The notes under the pieces were generated by a model. That model saw only the letters and a list, made by a program, of their open reading frames with translations, ran no database searches and was not told the origin of the DNA. The position numbers and the translations under genes are program-made. Below, piece after piece: positions 1 through 16,394 of a stretch of DNA of 64,000 nt. Location: contig OZ026558.1 in NCBI GenBank assembly GCA_964020155.1, forward strand, positions 3,220,074 to 3,284,073. The letters are read 5' to 3'. Numbering within the stretch: position 1 is the stretch's first letter; each line of letters starts with the position of its first letter. The DNA is from Chondrilla cf. caribensis. Lineage: Eukaryota > Porifera > Demospongiae > Chondrillida > Chondrillidae.

Positions 1-47
1 AATAAGGTCAGAACAAGAAGTTGTGTTTCGGTCAAGTCCCTTCCATT

Positions 48-128
48 TACAGTGGAACCTCTATAATCCGACATCGATAGGGTCAAAATAAAATGTTGGA
101 TTACAGAGGATGTTGGATTATAATACTG
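48..128. repeat. Decayed inverted-repeat element end
   Basis: The stretch begins with TACAGTGGAACCTCT, the same terminus as the element at 4715-4891, followed by text built from TTGGATTATA-type inverted pieces. Only one end is well kept. It is probably a remnant of a small non-autonomous DNA transposon. The rest of 1-345 shows no gene that I can support. Confidence 0.45.
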
Positions 129-349
129 AAAAGAAGCAAAATGTGAACATACTGCCACTTGAACATGGATATTATCATGCAAAGTTTTTTTTGTGAATTT
201 TGTAATGGATGAGGTCACTGGGACTTGTTCAAACATAGTTGGATGGCTGTCCACTGCAATCTTTGCAAATTGAAAATGGGAAAAAAACTATTTTTATATT
301 TCTTTATCTGATCTTCCAAACAACCAGTATCACAATAACAGCCATACCC

Positions 350-357
350 TATTTAAA
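350..357 (+). promoter_or_regulatory. TATA-like element of first membrane protein gene
   Basis: TATTTAAA lies 45 bases before the ATG at 402. No transcription start is visible, so this is positional inference only. The second membrane gene has a clearer TATAAAT at a similar place. Confidence 0.4.
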
Positions 358-401
358 GGGAAGGTTGATGAGTTCCAGTTACTCTTAAAAGACTCTCCAA
401 A

Positions 402-2417
402 ATGCACTTAACTGGTGCAATCCGCAGAGTATTGACTGTTTTGCTGGTGATACTGTGTGAAGCTACAGCAAATACACCAGTGGACAACTGTGTTTCTGAC
501 TATGAGGACTTTGAAATTAAGACCTTCAGCAATAAAGAGAACAGATACAAGTTGTATGATGTATTCTATCCACCAAATGGACACCTTCCATATGCAGTGG
601 AATTGACATATCGAACAACTTTACTGAATGGGACAGAGTATAATATAACAAGTTCAGATGATTATTGTGCCATTGTTCACTGGAGGTGGATTGCTTCACC
701 AGTTTTTCTCTTTATTGAACCAGACATCTTGAATGCTCTAGTTTTACGCACCCTTAACTACTTCAGACCATGGACCACTCCTTCCGTCATCCTCCATGTA
801 CCCTATCCGTGTACAAACAATACTTTTACCTTTGTGGCTCGAATGACTAGCTTGGTGAGTTGGGTAACTGGCATGTTATCTGATAATCTGACTTACCTTT
901 TCAAATTATGCTAATTAAACGGGTATTTCCTCAAATTCAAAAACTTTTAGACCTACTGCTCCCACACTTGAATTAATTGGACGTCTCTTCAGGGCTTAAA
1001 AGAACCATCGCAGAACATATGATTGGCAAAACCCTTAAGTTTCAATTTTAACCCAATTCCTAAGTCTCGTTGTTTTGAAATCAGTCATTTTATCACAGGT
1101 ATTATTCATTACCAAGTTTAAGTGAAGCTTAATTCATAATTAATTGTCTGCCCGTTATGCAATATGTCACATTGATCAAGTTGCACTCATTCTTAATTGG
1201 TCAAATGTGTTAGATTATGATGGTTCAATATAAAATGCATTTATATGAATTTAAATACTGAACAGTTAATTAAATCTGATTTGTAAGGTTTAGATCAGAT
1301 GACGTTCCCTTGAAATTCATCTATTATCTTCTTAACTCTCATGTATGTAAATATGCTTGTGTTTCCACAGGTTCATGATTATTCTCTTGAGAAACAGGGC
1401 AGTAAAACACCTTCTGGTAATGTTGTCAGTGAATGCACAAATAGAAAACAACTTGCTCACATCCCAACATTAAGTTATAAAACTACTCATAATTCTGTTA
1501 TGATTGTGTATGCAGCAATTTATAGTGGAGCATTGTGTGTGATACTCTTAGTTACTTTATGGTCTGTTGTAGCACTTAGGGGACAATTGGAGGACAGAGT
1601 CAAGTTGAGCTACACATACTCCTACAACCACTATGGGTTCTGGTGGGGAGTGACTATCCTTGTACTCATCATACTTCCATTGATCTTGGACATGCTCCTG
1701 TCTATGGTGATTGAAAATTATCATAAATACTTTACAACGGCTAACATAAAGCACTATCTGTTTCCAATGGCTCTATCAGCACTGTGTTTTCTATCAGGTT
1801 TACCAATTTCCATATACTTTGCATACAAGACGGATCCACCAGCTGTTCCCTTTATTCTCATGATACCAGTCGCTGTACTGTTCTGTTGCTGTAGTACAAA
1901 ACGTGCCAAGTCACTTGTGTTTGGGATGGCACTGTGGATTAATCTGGTTACTCTATCTTTGACAGCACTTCATGGTGCAATAATACTACTGTCAGTGATA
2001 GTAGAACCTTTTGCTGTCATCACAAATACACTAATCCTAGTACTCCTCCTCTTCTGTCTCACTAATATATTTGCCTTAACATTTACAATTTCCGCCTATA
2101 TCTTCACTCGGAAACATCAAAGACCACAAGGAGAAGGGACCACCATGCTACGTGCCACCATACTCATTCTCTTGCTAGTTGCGGTTGGCTGCATTTGCCT
2201 ATGTATCGGTGTTATAGGCTATCTGGTCAACGCAGACACCAAACAGGGAAGTTTTGTATCATTGGCCAGTTCAGCCTTTGTCCCAATGATACTAGGACTA
2301 ATTACATTTGGCTTGAAGAGGCTAATATCCAAATGGCTGGATAAGACTCCTAACTCCGGATCCAACCCTTTGGTTGGTGAGCTCGAGGCTTCAGAGGAGT
2401 TACTATACCATAATTAG
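402..2417 (+). CDS. Polytopic membrane protein with secreted-type ectodomain (two exons)
   Basis: Spliced coding sequence 402-854 joined to 1371-2417, about 499 residues. The donor GTGAGT at 855 and the acceptor TTTCCACAG ending at 1370 give a phase-0 junction. Exon 1 encodes a signal peptide (LTVLLVILCEA) and a roughly 130-residue ectodomain with the motif CVSDYEDFE, several N-glycosylation sequons and PYPC near its end. Exon 2 has about eight hydrophobic segments, with a conserved cytosolic-looking patch CCCSTKRAKSLVFG and the stretch EPFAVITN. The tail ends in an acidic motif (GELEASEELL). The paralogue at 12954-14750 shares order, intron position and these motifs. I do not recognise a named family. 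The topology fits a cell-surface receptor or channel-like protein. An AATAAA at 2869-2874 could be its poly(A) signal. Confidence 0.8.
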
Positions 2418-4137
2418 AGTCAATGCTTGACAGTGACTTGACAGATGCAGTAACACTCATACTACATGTTCAGCATATCCTCAATATAAATATTAGCTTA
2501 TCATTATATACATTCATTGCATTGTTATTTCAAGATTTTATTCCTTCCAGCACACATGCACTCAAACACACAGTGTCACACACATTACAATATCTTTACA
2601 TTTAATTCATATATATTCTCTCACATGTAACGGGATGAATTAGTAGTGGAATTGGTGCAACGACCATGATATACCCCACAGCTCCCTATTTTGAGGGATT
2701 AATTTCTTTTTGCTATTTTAGTATCCTTACTCTGCATTTATCACATACTGTACATGAAATATTAAAGATGAAGTTATGCTATTGTACCTCTGATATTGCC
2801 ATATTCTGTATTATACTGCTATAATGTTACTGGTTGCAAAATCAGCAGATCAGATTCATTATTAACACAATAAAATTGTACACAATGTACTATTAATAGT
2901 GCTCATGCAATCTGTGAGTACACTGTACACTCCTCCTATAAGTCTTTGTAGAGTACAATTCTGAATATATGCGATGCTACATACTAGTATTACACAATCT
3001 GTAAATAGTTACAAATAAACCTGAAAATCATGATACATGCATATGGCTACTAAAAGTAGCATATATATAAGGACATGGATGTATTATTATGACTCCCCAG
3101 GCAATGTTCATTCTGGATCGCTGTTGATATGGTCCCTAGATCTAGATCTGCTACTGTAACTGTTCTACAAAATTAATGGTTTCATATGAGACACACTACC
3201 AGTATGGTGCAAACTGTGCAGCAGCACATTAATCATGCGTTAAGCCCATGACCCTGTGTTACACATTCCCTCATGCTATTAAACATTACAACAGGGAGTG
3301 TCCTTGACACCCATCTATCAACTATAGCCACACTAATCTGGTGCTGGTTTGTCAATAACAGTAACAACTTTCCTGAACTTACACTTCTTTCTGAAAATAC
3401 AGTGTTATGATTCAGGTGAATGAGACTGTTCAGTAACAGGCTGAAACTACACTGATCCTTTGATAATGTACACATACATGCAATATAATGGCGTATACAT
3501 GAGGGGTAATATGTTATAGCTACAGAAAACTGATTCTGTGGGAAGTGCCTTGGAAATATTAGTCATTTTCTGTATAGTGAAACATGACACTATCAAATAC
3601 TGTAGCTGTAGCTATGACTCACTCAATGACACAGTTCCACAACTACGTATATTTGTCACACACGGTTGCCAACTGGCTGGAAAAGAGTAGCTATTCACTG
3701 TAACTACACATAAACAATAAATTCACCTCTTAAAGTGAACAATGGCTATTTGATTGTCAACGTAAAAGTTGGTTGGTGTATGTATATACAGCACATTTAC
3801 AATCTCAGTGTTCTACTTTGCATTTCGCATCCTACGAAGAAAACTTGAGAAAGACTTGCATATACAACGGGGAATCCCCAAAAACACGTGCACGAGATTG
3901 CGCAATTGTTCAACGCCAAGGCTTTCCTAGATACAGATACCCATCTTCACAATCCGCCTAATCTTGCCATCAGAAACAAGATGTGAGTCTTTTAGTATTC
4001 TCATATCGCACAGTATGGTGTATTATCATTATTTGAACTTTCTTTGAACTCCATACTTCGGATTTGGTGAGGTTCTTTCACATTCTTCCCCGTGGACTTG
4101 TTCTTGCCCCAGGCCGCTCCAAAGTGACGACCCTACC
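2418..4137. other. Intergenic, no supported gene
   Basis: AT-rich sequence between the first membrane gene and NACA. It holds 3' flank with AATAAA at 2869-2874 and the presumed NACA promoter and leader just before 4138. An open frame at 3773-3961 has no recognisable domain and is probably chance or untranslated leader. Confidence 0.5.
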
Positions 4138-8113
<3,976 letters not shown>

Positions 8114-8939
8114 CAGCAGTTTTAGTTGACTGACGTTGGCCTCACAAGCACACACATTGCATATTCCCTTCCTATCCACTCCGTGGCAGAATTAGAATAT
8201 TGTTCTGATATCATTAGCAGCATTCTTATGCACATGAATTTCAAATCTGTATAATAAATACACAATTCGTGCATATTGAAGTTTCTCTGTGAAATATTAT
8301 ACAGCTCGGTTTGTGAAGAATGCACTAAAACGTATTTTAAATACATGCAGGAAAGAGCACTAGTTGAATATAGTGATTGTTTGTATAGAAGAGTTTTAAC
8401 AGGCCTAATAAGTTTGTGCACTACGTGTCTAATGTACTGATGAATGGGATGTATCAAAACTGAATATCAATAATACCAGTGTTATGTTCAGTGACCCCTA
8501 ATGAGACTGGCTGTTTCATATATAGACTGCTGCATCATAACCCAAGGTGGTCCCCGAAGACCACATGCACTGTATCATGCAATGTACCTATGAAATCGGA
8601 TTTCTGATGAGAGATCACCAAAGGGCAATGCATAATATTAAATAGCACTAATATGTCGTAATTGAGTATTTTTCTGTATTACGATATGAATAAAACCATG
8701 TGGATGTGTGGTCTAGGGTCTGATGGTGTGGTCCTCAATGATTGTAGCGTATTACAAACTGTATAAATACTCCTGATTTGAGTTCAATCAATGTAAGGTC
8801 AAGATGGAGAATAAATGCAATCGTATTCACCAGAAATACTGGAAAATATTAACTTTATATTTGGCATATTATACTGTAAATATGTATAGCGATGAATTAG
8901 AAATACTATTTTAAAATTAATGCATTAACATTATGCAGT

Positions 8940-9190
8940 ACAACAAATCATAAATTAAGGCGTGTGCATGAATTTCCACAAGACTTGGTGTGTATTATTA
9001 TGCACAACAAAATGCAAAGTATAATGTATAATATACACATGTATGTATTATGTCCCCACGTCCATTTGATATCTTGAAAATGACCTGTCTCTGAACTACC
9101 CAAAACATTGAAACTGGAATGGATATAGTTCACCTTTTGTCATTCTAGTTGAAAATATTTGGGAACAATTTGAAATACAACGTCTACACA
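8940..9190. repeat. Diverged repeat, related copies at 11810-12060 and 12180-12270
   Basis: Shared blocks include CTAGTTGAAAATA, TTTGAAATACAA and GTCCATTT followed by ATCTTGAAAATG. The three copies flank the damaged collagen gene at 10402 and the second membrane gene. They show that the 9-13 kb interval has been duplicated. The rest of 8114-9280 shows no gene. Confidence 0.55.
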
Positions 9191-9280
9191 AAAGCACCAC
9201 GTAAGCACGCACACACACACACAACGCACATCTCCACACAACTACAGTAGTAGTATATAGTATGTGAATGTATAGTGACA

Positions 9281-9507
9281 TACCATATATCCGGAAATAT
9301 TGGTGGTGATTTAATTTGGTGATTTGAAGGTCACGGCCGCAACCGCGAAATCAATATTTGGCAACAGATATCATGCGGCGCCGAGCGTTATCAACACTCA
9401 TTCTGGTAAACCATCAAATTTAAATTCCGTCAATAATGCATTGGGTCAGATTAATTTTGGGCAAATCGCCAAATTTTATGATAGCCAATATTTTCGGATA
9501 TATGGTA
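9281..9507 (+). mobile_element. MITE-like element, family also at 23.4-23.6 and 39.7-39.9 kb
   Basis: The left end TACCATATATCCGGAAATAT is matched by an inverted right end with one mismatch, spanning about 23 bases. Internal blocks such as AATAATGCATTGGG and GTTATCAACACTC recur, in opposite orientation, near 23380-23602 and 39700-39917. The short open frames over it are by-products. Confidence 0.7.
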
Positions 9508-9521
9508 GATGATCCAATTCT

Positions 9522-9852
9522 GCATAGGGTTGTTGTTGTGATTACCTGCAGCTGGTCAATCAATTATGTAACAAAGTTCCTCTTCCTGTTCCTGTTCACA
9601 GAATTCAATCTGCATCTAACTTAATATAAATAGAAGTGACCCATCCTACAGGTTCATCATTCCCTTGATCGAAATTCAATCACTGATATGTACCCTGTTT
9701 ACCTATTGGAGTGTATACAAAACCACGACTACACTGTTTGTATAGCTGCAGTATACAGAACCGTTATATTTTTTTGTTATAAAAACTCTGTCACTTACTA
9801 CGAAAACACGTTAATTGTTATGAAAACCTTGTTCATTGTTATGTAGTAAACA
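9522..9852 (+). pseudogene. Orphan promoter and first codons of membrane-protein gene
   Basis: 9522-9715 matches the 5' region of the second membrane gene (12775-12980), including the TATAAAT box (9625-9631 against 12864-12870), the GAAGTGACCCATCCTACAGG leader and an ATG at 9688. The first nine residues are nearly the same (MYPVYLLEC against MYSIYLLEC), then the sequence diverges. An open frame continues to a stop at 9850-9852, about 54 codons, with no ectodomain. It is a promoter-plus-start fragment of a duplicated gene, possibly still transcribed. 9853-10401 is AT-rich with nothing else seen. Confidence 0.65.
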
Positions 9853-10401
9853 TGTAAATGAAACATCAACGGCATTGAATCCATTGCAAAATACTGTGAT
9901 TTATATATTTTTCCATTGTATACTAAGTCTTCTTGGTTATTTTACTCATTATAATTTGCATGGTATTATGTGTGTGTTCAGGAGTCACATTGCTATAATG
10001 CTACAACCACGATAGCCTTGTAAAATTAATTGTCATATTTTTGCTTCTTATTGTACTTCATTTAATTACGTCCAGGTTGCGAGATATTTTGATACTCAAC
10101 TATATATACGTTTACAGTATTATGTTTTAAATTCTTGCATATTCCCACTTTATGTGCTATTTGCAACGACTAGCAAATTTATTAGATATAATATACAAAT
10201 AAAATTCGCAATGTATATAATAATATGTATATAATGTATGACACAGGCTGCAATATATATGAATGGAATTTAATGAATGAGGGTTGCAAACAAAATAATG
10301 TAAACTATGTTAATTAATAAGAAAAATTAATGTTTTCTATACTAGTACGCATATACGTATATATCACGTCAGACATGATAACTAAGCACATCTATCATTT
10401 T

Positions 10402-11640
10402 TTACATCACCCAAATCTCAAATTGATCGATTCGATCATCATTAATGTGCTCATTACCACATAGTCTCACAGTGATGTCATCAGAGGATGGAGGTACTTG
10501 ATGATGGAACCAACCATAGCGGTCACAACAATTGTTACGTGCCATGCAGTTGTGGCCATCCCATAACGGATCCTCCCACACTACTCTGTTATAGTTAGTA
10601 CCAGAGAAGCCACTCTCACAGTAGTAATTGTTATCAACGAATTGTGGAGGATTTGTGGGTTGCTTACCAGTAGGCACTGCACAGGGACATGAATATGAAG
10701 ATACGTATTCACTCACACCTACAGCGTAAGTCCAAAGGTGTTTCAGGGGCTGTCCTTGAGTTATTGAGACACCATCTACGTAATAGCCGTCAATAGATTT
10801 ACGTGTACTAGCAGACTGTGGATCAGACTGAGTTACCCTTACATCAAATGCATCCATACTGTAGTACTGGTATCCTCTCACTCTCCCACACACATTGCGG
10901 TAGTCATCACCAATAATATAGGTCAGTTTTGAACATCCTGGACTGGTAGTTCTTCCACATGCAATTGTAGTTGTGTTGGTCACAGTACGTAAACCAGATG
11001 GACAGGAGTCACCCTGTGTAGTATCAAGGTGTGCGATTCTCCTCCAGTTACCAGATATCCCACACTTAGTCGCAGCATTCATCTGTTTCAATGTGTTCAG
11101 AGTTTCATTCATCAACGTCAGTTCTGTCATCACAGCATCGAGTGCAGTTTGACTACTTGTTTTTAACTCCAAAACAACATCAAATAAAGTCGAATTGACA
11201 TCTCTGATTACAGTATCAATTTTAGTATTAATGTGATTAAATACTTCTCTGTTCAAGACGGTGTCTCCTGGTTCACCTTGCCAACCTCTTGGACCTGGAG
11301 GACCAGGCTTTCCAGGGGGACCCTGTGTACCTGTGTGACCAGGATAACCTCTGGGACCAATAGAGCCTTCCAAACCAGGGGGACCAGGCTGACGGGGGGA
11401 CCTCGTGCCCCATCATGACCAGGATGACCTCTGGCACCAATAGAGCCTTCTAAACCAGGAGGACCAACTGGACCTTGAATACCTTCTGCACCTTGTACAC
11501 CTTTTTGTCCTTTGCTACCTATTCTTCCTCTATTACCCTTTTGCCCAGTTGGCCCAATGTCTCCATTATCTCCTTTTGATCCAGGAATGCCGCGTACATT
11601 CAGACTAACCTCGCCTGTTGGATTGTCAATACATTGTGGG
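10402..11640 (-). pseudogene. Collagen-stalk protein with C-terminal Cys-rich domain, frameshifted
   Basis: The 3' part (10402 to about 11393) reads openly: Gly-X-Y triplets, a short coiled-coil linker and the full Cys-rich domain ([43 protein letters not shown]). Upstream, 22 more triplets continue in another frame as far as QCIDNPTGEVS at about 11635-11600. The switch lies at a six-G run (11394-11399), where the intact paralogues have one base more. Beyond QCIDNP the signal peptide shared by the other copies is not recognisable and a stop lies in frame. The start of the apparent frame near 11373 is a TTG, not a real start. Either a pseudogene or a gene with a sequencing error plus a missing 5' exon; the lost signal peptide favours pseudogene. 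The domain is the most diverged of the long copies. Confidence 0.75.
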
Positions 11641-11749
11641 TGTTTTTGTGCTTCCGGAAGTCATGATCAGAGGTCCTACTTTGGAGTATGGTATGACTGT
11701 GTCCACCAAACGTATAATGCAAATATTAAAATAATGTATGTATAATGAT

Positions 11750-12318
11750 GAATTAAAAAAGCTATTTCACTTACGTTATTGAATATATGCAGTACAACAT
11801 ATTCAAATTAGAGTGAACACATGCATGAGTATTTTGTACACGTGTGTAATACTATGCTCAACAAAATACAGGTATAATATATACATTTATACGTACGTAT
11901 GTCCCAGCGTCCATTTCATCTTGAAAATGTCTCTGAATTGCCCATAACAGTGAAACTGAAAAAGGTATAGTTCTCTTTTATTTCACTCTAGTTGAAAATA
12001 TCCGGTAACGTTTTGAAATACAATTATAATAGTACATCCACACTCTCACACATACACACAGTATGGTACAACTACTTCTTATGCTAATATTGCACTAGTG
12101 TTGTAAAATGACAGTTTGTCACTATTATACTTTCATTATAAAAATCCTCATTGACAATCATTACTTTATGAATGTTTCACACTACCATTTCATTCTAGTT
12201 GAAAATAGCAGGGAAAAATTTGTAATACGTTACATAATATTATATATATACATCCACATTCATGCACCACACACACAACACACACAAACACACACACACA
12301 CGCACGTACATACGTACA

Positions 12319-12393
<75 letters not shown>

Positions 12394-12860
12394 GTGTAGT
12401 GACTACTTGGTATTCTATTATTGAATGTTATACATAAGTGCTTTAAATTCTGTCACTATATTCAATATTAAAGAGTGCTCATTGTCAAATATTACGTTTC
12501 GCATTAGAAATATTTAATAAATTGACCATCACCATTTTATATTTCATTGTACTTGAATCAGTTAACGTAAAACCTCAATTACATTGCCCACAAAGTAACT
12601 ACAATTGATATGTTGCATGGAAAATAGAGTGCTTTTAATTTTCTATCGGTAAGGTGACCATTATGATATTGTGACTGTCTACAATTTATAGGAATGTGTG
12701 CTAAATTTGATCTTCACAAAATACAGTTGTGTGTGAATATACAGTTGCATAAATGATTAAATTCCACATACGAGCTGTTGTTGCGATTGCCTGGTCAATC
12801 AAGTATGTAACGAAGTTCCTCTTCCTGTTCCTGTTCGCAAAATTCAGTCTACATCCAACT
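11750..12860. repeat. Repeat-rich interval with (CA)n and (GA)n microsatellites
   Basis: Contains two copies of the repeat also seen at 8940-9190, then a (CA)n tract from about 12283 and a pure (GA)n tract at about 12336-12390. The open frame spanning 12108-12437 is produced by the microsatellites. No gene is supported here. Confidence 0.7.
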
Positions 12861-12863
12861 TAG

Positions 12864-12870
12864 TATAAAT
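12864..12870 (+). promoter_or_regulatory. TATA box of second membrane protein gene
   Basis: TATAAAT 84 bases before the ATG at 12954. The same box and flanks are preserved in the orphan copy at 9625-9631, which supports it as the functional core promoter. Confidence 0.6.
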
Positions 12871-12953
12871 AGAAGTGACCCATCCTACAGGCTCATCCTT
12901 CCCTTGATAGACATTCAATCACTAGTATAGGTGTATATGTACGTGTCACTGAT

Positions 12954-14750
12954 ATGTACTCTATTTACCTATTGGAGTGTTTTGTGCTGGTGGTAGTTGT
13001 AGGTTGTGGGGCTCAGTCCAACACTACAGTCACCACTTGTGTTTCTGACTATGAGGAGTTGAAAGAGGAGACATTCAGTCGCAATACGCAGAACAAGCAG
13101 GAGTTGTTTAAGGCCTTCTACCCTCCTTATGGACACTTACCATACTCTGTAATTGTGTCTTACAAGGCAACTTTCCCAAATGGATCAACAGCAGCTCTAT
13201 TTACATCCTCCTGCCACGACCTTGAATTTGTGTGGTTGTCTTCAGTAATATTCCTATACAGTAGACCCAGATTTCTCAACCGGCTGTCCCTTTTCACTCT
13301 AAACTACTTTGAAGACTGGTTACCCCCCAACATATCTATTGTGATCCCCTACCCTTGTCCGAATAAGACAATTAACCTTTTGATACAGATGACAACATTG
13401 GTGAGTGACATTGCATTCTTCTCTACTTTGTAATATTAATATACGTATATTAAATTATGGGGAGTTTACATCAACATGTTACAATTGCACCTATTTCCTC
13501 ATAAAGAAATCGATTATATCATAACACTGATATGATTAAATTTTGTGATATATACATTTATATATGAGTATGTTATACATTAACATTACAATATCGATTA
13601 GTCCATTTGTACCTTTGAAATCTAACAGTTTTCATTGATAATTATTATGCAATGTTTTAAGTTACTTTCAATTGTCATACCATATCACGTGTGCATTCTT
13701 GCTTATACATAGCTCCAGAACTATGTACCTGAGAAGGATGGACAAACAAACACAGGGATTGCTGAGATTGTCTGCCATGGTAAACATTCATTCATTGACA
13801 TTCCAGACCAGTACATGAACGTCCGCTATCGATATTCGTTTACTTTGAAGATTGTCATTTCTGTCGTCACATTTCTGTTGATATTGATAAACATAGCCGT
13901 TATCCGCGTTCTGAAATCCCATCTGAGATACTGTGTTCAGCAAACCTATTCCTACACATACAGACATTACGGCTTGATGTGTGGTGTCACATGCTGTAGC
14001 ACAATTCTGCCCCCTATTCTGGCCTGTATATTTGCTGGGACTGTGTACAGCGTGCAGCCAGACAATGAGTCAGATATGACGGCATATTGCTTTGAGATAA
14101 TTGTAGTGAGTCTTCCTGCTGTACTCGCACTGCCCATTGCCATATACTTTGCGTGCAAGACCGAACCACCAGCTGTACCCTATATTATCATGATACCCGT
14201 AGCTGTAATATGCTGTTGCTGTAGTAAAAAGCGTTCAAATTCACTTGTGTTTGGGATTGGACTTTGGCTTAATCTGATCAGCTTACAATTCATTAGTTTG
14301 CACATAGCAATGATTTTCCTCGCGATGCTTGCTGAACCCTTTGCTGTCATCACCAATGCACTGGTACTAATTCTTGTTTTCTTCTGTGTCGCTAACATAT
14401 TTGCTTTGCTGTTCACCATTTTTGCCTATGTCTTCACTTCAAGACGTCAGAGACCACAAGGCAGAGGAAACATCATGCTGCGTGCTGTTGTTCTCATTCC
14501 GCTGCTTGCTATGGTTTGCTGTTTTGGTTTGGTGATAAGCTCAAGTGGATATTCGATCAATGTTGAAAAAGGGAGTGGCAATTTAAGGTCATTACTAGGG
14601 TCTGTTGTGATTCCTGTAATTCTGGGAGCGGTGACTTTTTGCCTCCAGAGGCTGATAGCAAAATGGATGGCCAAACCGTCAGCCAGAGTACAGGTGGATG
14701 TCATCAGTGAAGAAAAAGAATTGTTGGATGTCAAAACGTCTTCTGTGTGA
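12954..14750 (+). CDS. Polytopic membrane protein, paralogue of 402-2417 (two exons)
   Basis: Spliced coding sequence 12954-13400 joined to 13713-14750, about 494 residues. Donor GTGAGT at 13401, acceptor ATACATAG ending at 13712, phase 0, at the same protein position as in the first paralogue. Exon 1: signal peptide (LLECFVLVVVVGCGA), then the ectodomain motif CVSDYEELKEETFS, HLPYSVIVSYK and PYPC. Exon 2 starts with a longer extracellular stretch (LQNYVPEKDGQT) and has about eight membrane segments, the patch CCCSKKRSNSLVFG and EPFAVITNA. Shared features imply a common ancestor with loss or gain of surface loops. The function is unknown. The tail ends in an acidic and Ser-rich segment. Start chosen as the first ATG after the TATA box that opens a signal peptide. 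Confidence 0.82.
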
Positions 14751-16394
14751 TATGAGAAGTACAGCATTGAATGGCAACTCAAATTTACTGTGCATTAATT
14801 TTGTCAATAATCGAAATCATATAGGTTAAATATTATTATGCTGCATAGATTAAGGTTAATGATCATATTTTTGTGGATTTTGGTTCATCTAGCAGCTTAA
14901 CAATCATTGTAATATTTCTCTGTGTGTATTAGATATTCTATTTTGAAGCTATGCCAAAATCAATATTAAGCACATATGTATTATAATTCATTATCGGATT
15001 GATAACAACTTGTATCTTAGAAATTAATATTGCTGCTACTAAAGCATTTAATAATATTACAAACATCCTTCAGGAACTGTAACAGCACCACATGTATATA
15101 CTTATTTTGAATATGTAATCATTACCTATTAGTGATATAACAATAATACTTCTTGCAAATGCGGATATTAACTGGTGGTGGTCAGATTTATAATGCCATG
15201 TTATTATATGTTAATTATCTCACTCACTCGTATTAAGATTTGGATTACAGCAGTGAAAATTTCAACATTTCCATCTGATTTAAAGTTACTGCTATTTCTC
15301 ATACAAAGTGTGCCACATTTGTTTGCTTGAAATTATATTATATTGTAGACAGAGAAACAAACGTTCACTATGATAAGTTAAATCATGCAGCTAGAAATAC
15401 CCAAAAATGTGTAAACAGAAAGTTAATAGATCGAATCATGTTTATTATTAACAGTGTCACAACACACAAACTGAAAAATAAATGTGTCATGCCCTCAGAC
15501 TAACAGATGTTGAAGGCAAAGTATATGTGTGGATAACAATGTATTTTGCATGAAGATTGAAAGTGAATAGCAAATAACATAATATTGAACAGGCAGGTGG
15601 ATGAATGCATACCACAGAATAAGGTTGTATTCAATTTCTCATTAATAAGACTACCTGTGGTGGACTTTCATTATGTGGTGTTTCAATATTATTACTGTGC
15701 ATACAATACGAATGTAGATATACGTATGCATGTATACAGCACATTATAGTGAAGTATTATAATATTATTATTATGATTATGTTCTGTATGTAATATTTTC
15801 TAGGAGGAAGACACTACATACAGAACATACATTAATGAAGAGAGTTTTTGCTGTTTCTTATACAAGGTGTGCACATTTGTATGCATAAAATTATAGTATA
15901 CAAGCATTATTTCATGTACGAATAACGTTGATAATAGACGGCTGACATGTGCAGGCAAGTCATAATTTGTCTGATAACTTATACAGCATAGGGATTCGTT
16001 ATATATATTATTATTATTGTATGGATGTATAAGTATCTACATAATATCAACCATATTATTATGACATTAAGGTTATTATGTAAATAAACATAATTTTAAG
16101 TATTAAGCAACAAAAACAATGTAATAACATATTTGTATAGAATGCAATTCTGTCACACTAAATTGTAATGGTCTTTTGCATTTTAATTAGCATTATGTCA
16201 TTGATGACATGATCACACATACATAGTGAAAAGTATTAAGCAAGTCACACTACGTAGGTTTTGTGGTTTCTGAATTCCCTGGCTCTCACACAATGTCTGA
16301 TGCAGTGGTCTGTAGTTTCATTTTTGTAAATCTAGCGATAATAAACGTCATGAAACAGCGAGTAAGAGTTATTGAAAAACAAAGTAATTATACC
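14751..16394. other. Intergenic, no supported gene
   Basis: AT-rich. It includes a perfect 14-base inverted repeat (ATGTTCTGTATGTA at 15779-15792 and its complement at 15815-15828) that could form a small hairpin. No coding or RNA gene is supported. Confidence 0.5.

Noticed and set aside
10402..11373. C1q or fibrinogen domain in the collagen-stalk proteins
   Set aside because: The head lacks C1q beta-strand motifs and the WWY, NLNG fibrinogen motifs; its cysteine pattern and EDPLWDG signature are different.
12108..12437. 109-codon frame ending in Arg-Glu repeats
   Set aside because: The repeat part is the (GA)n microsatellite and the rest has no support.
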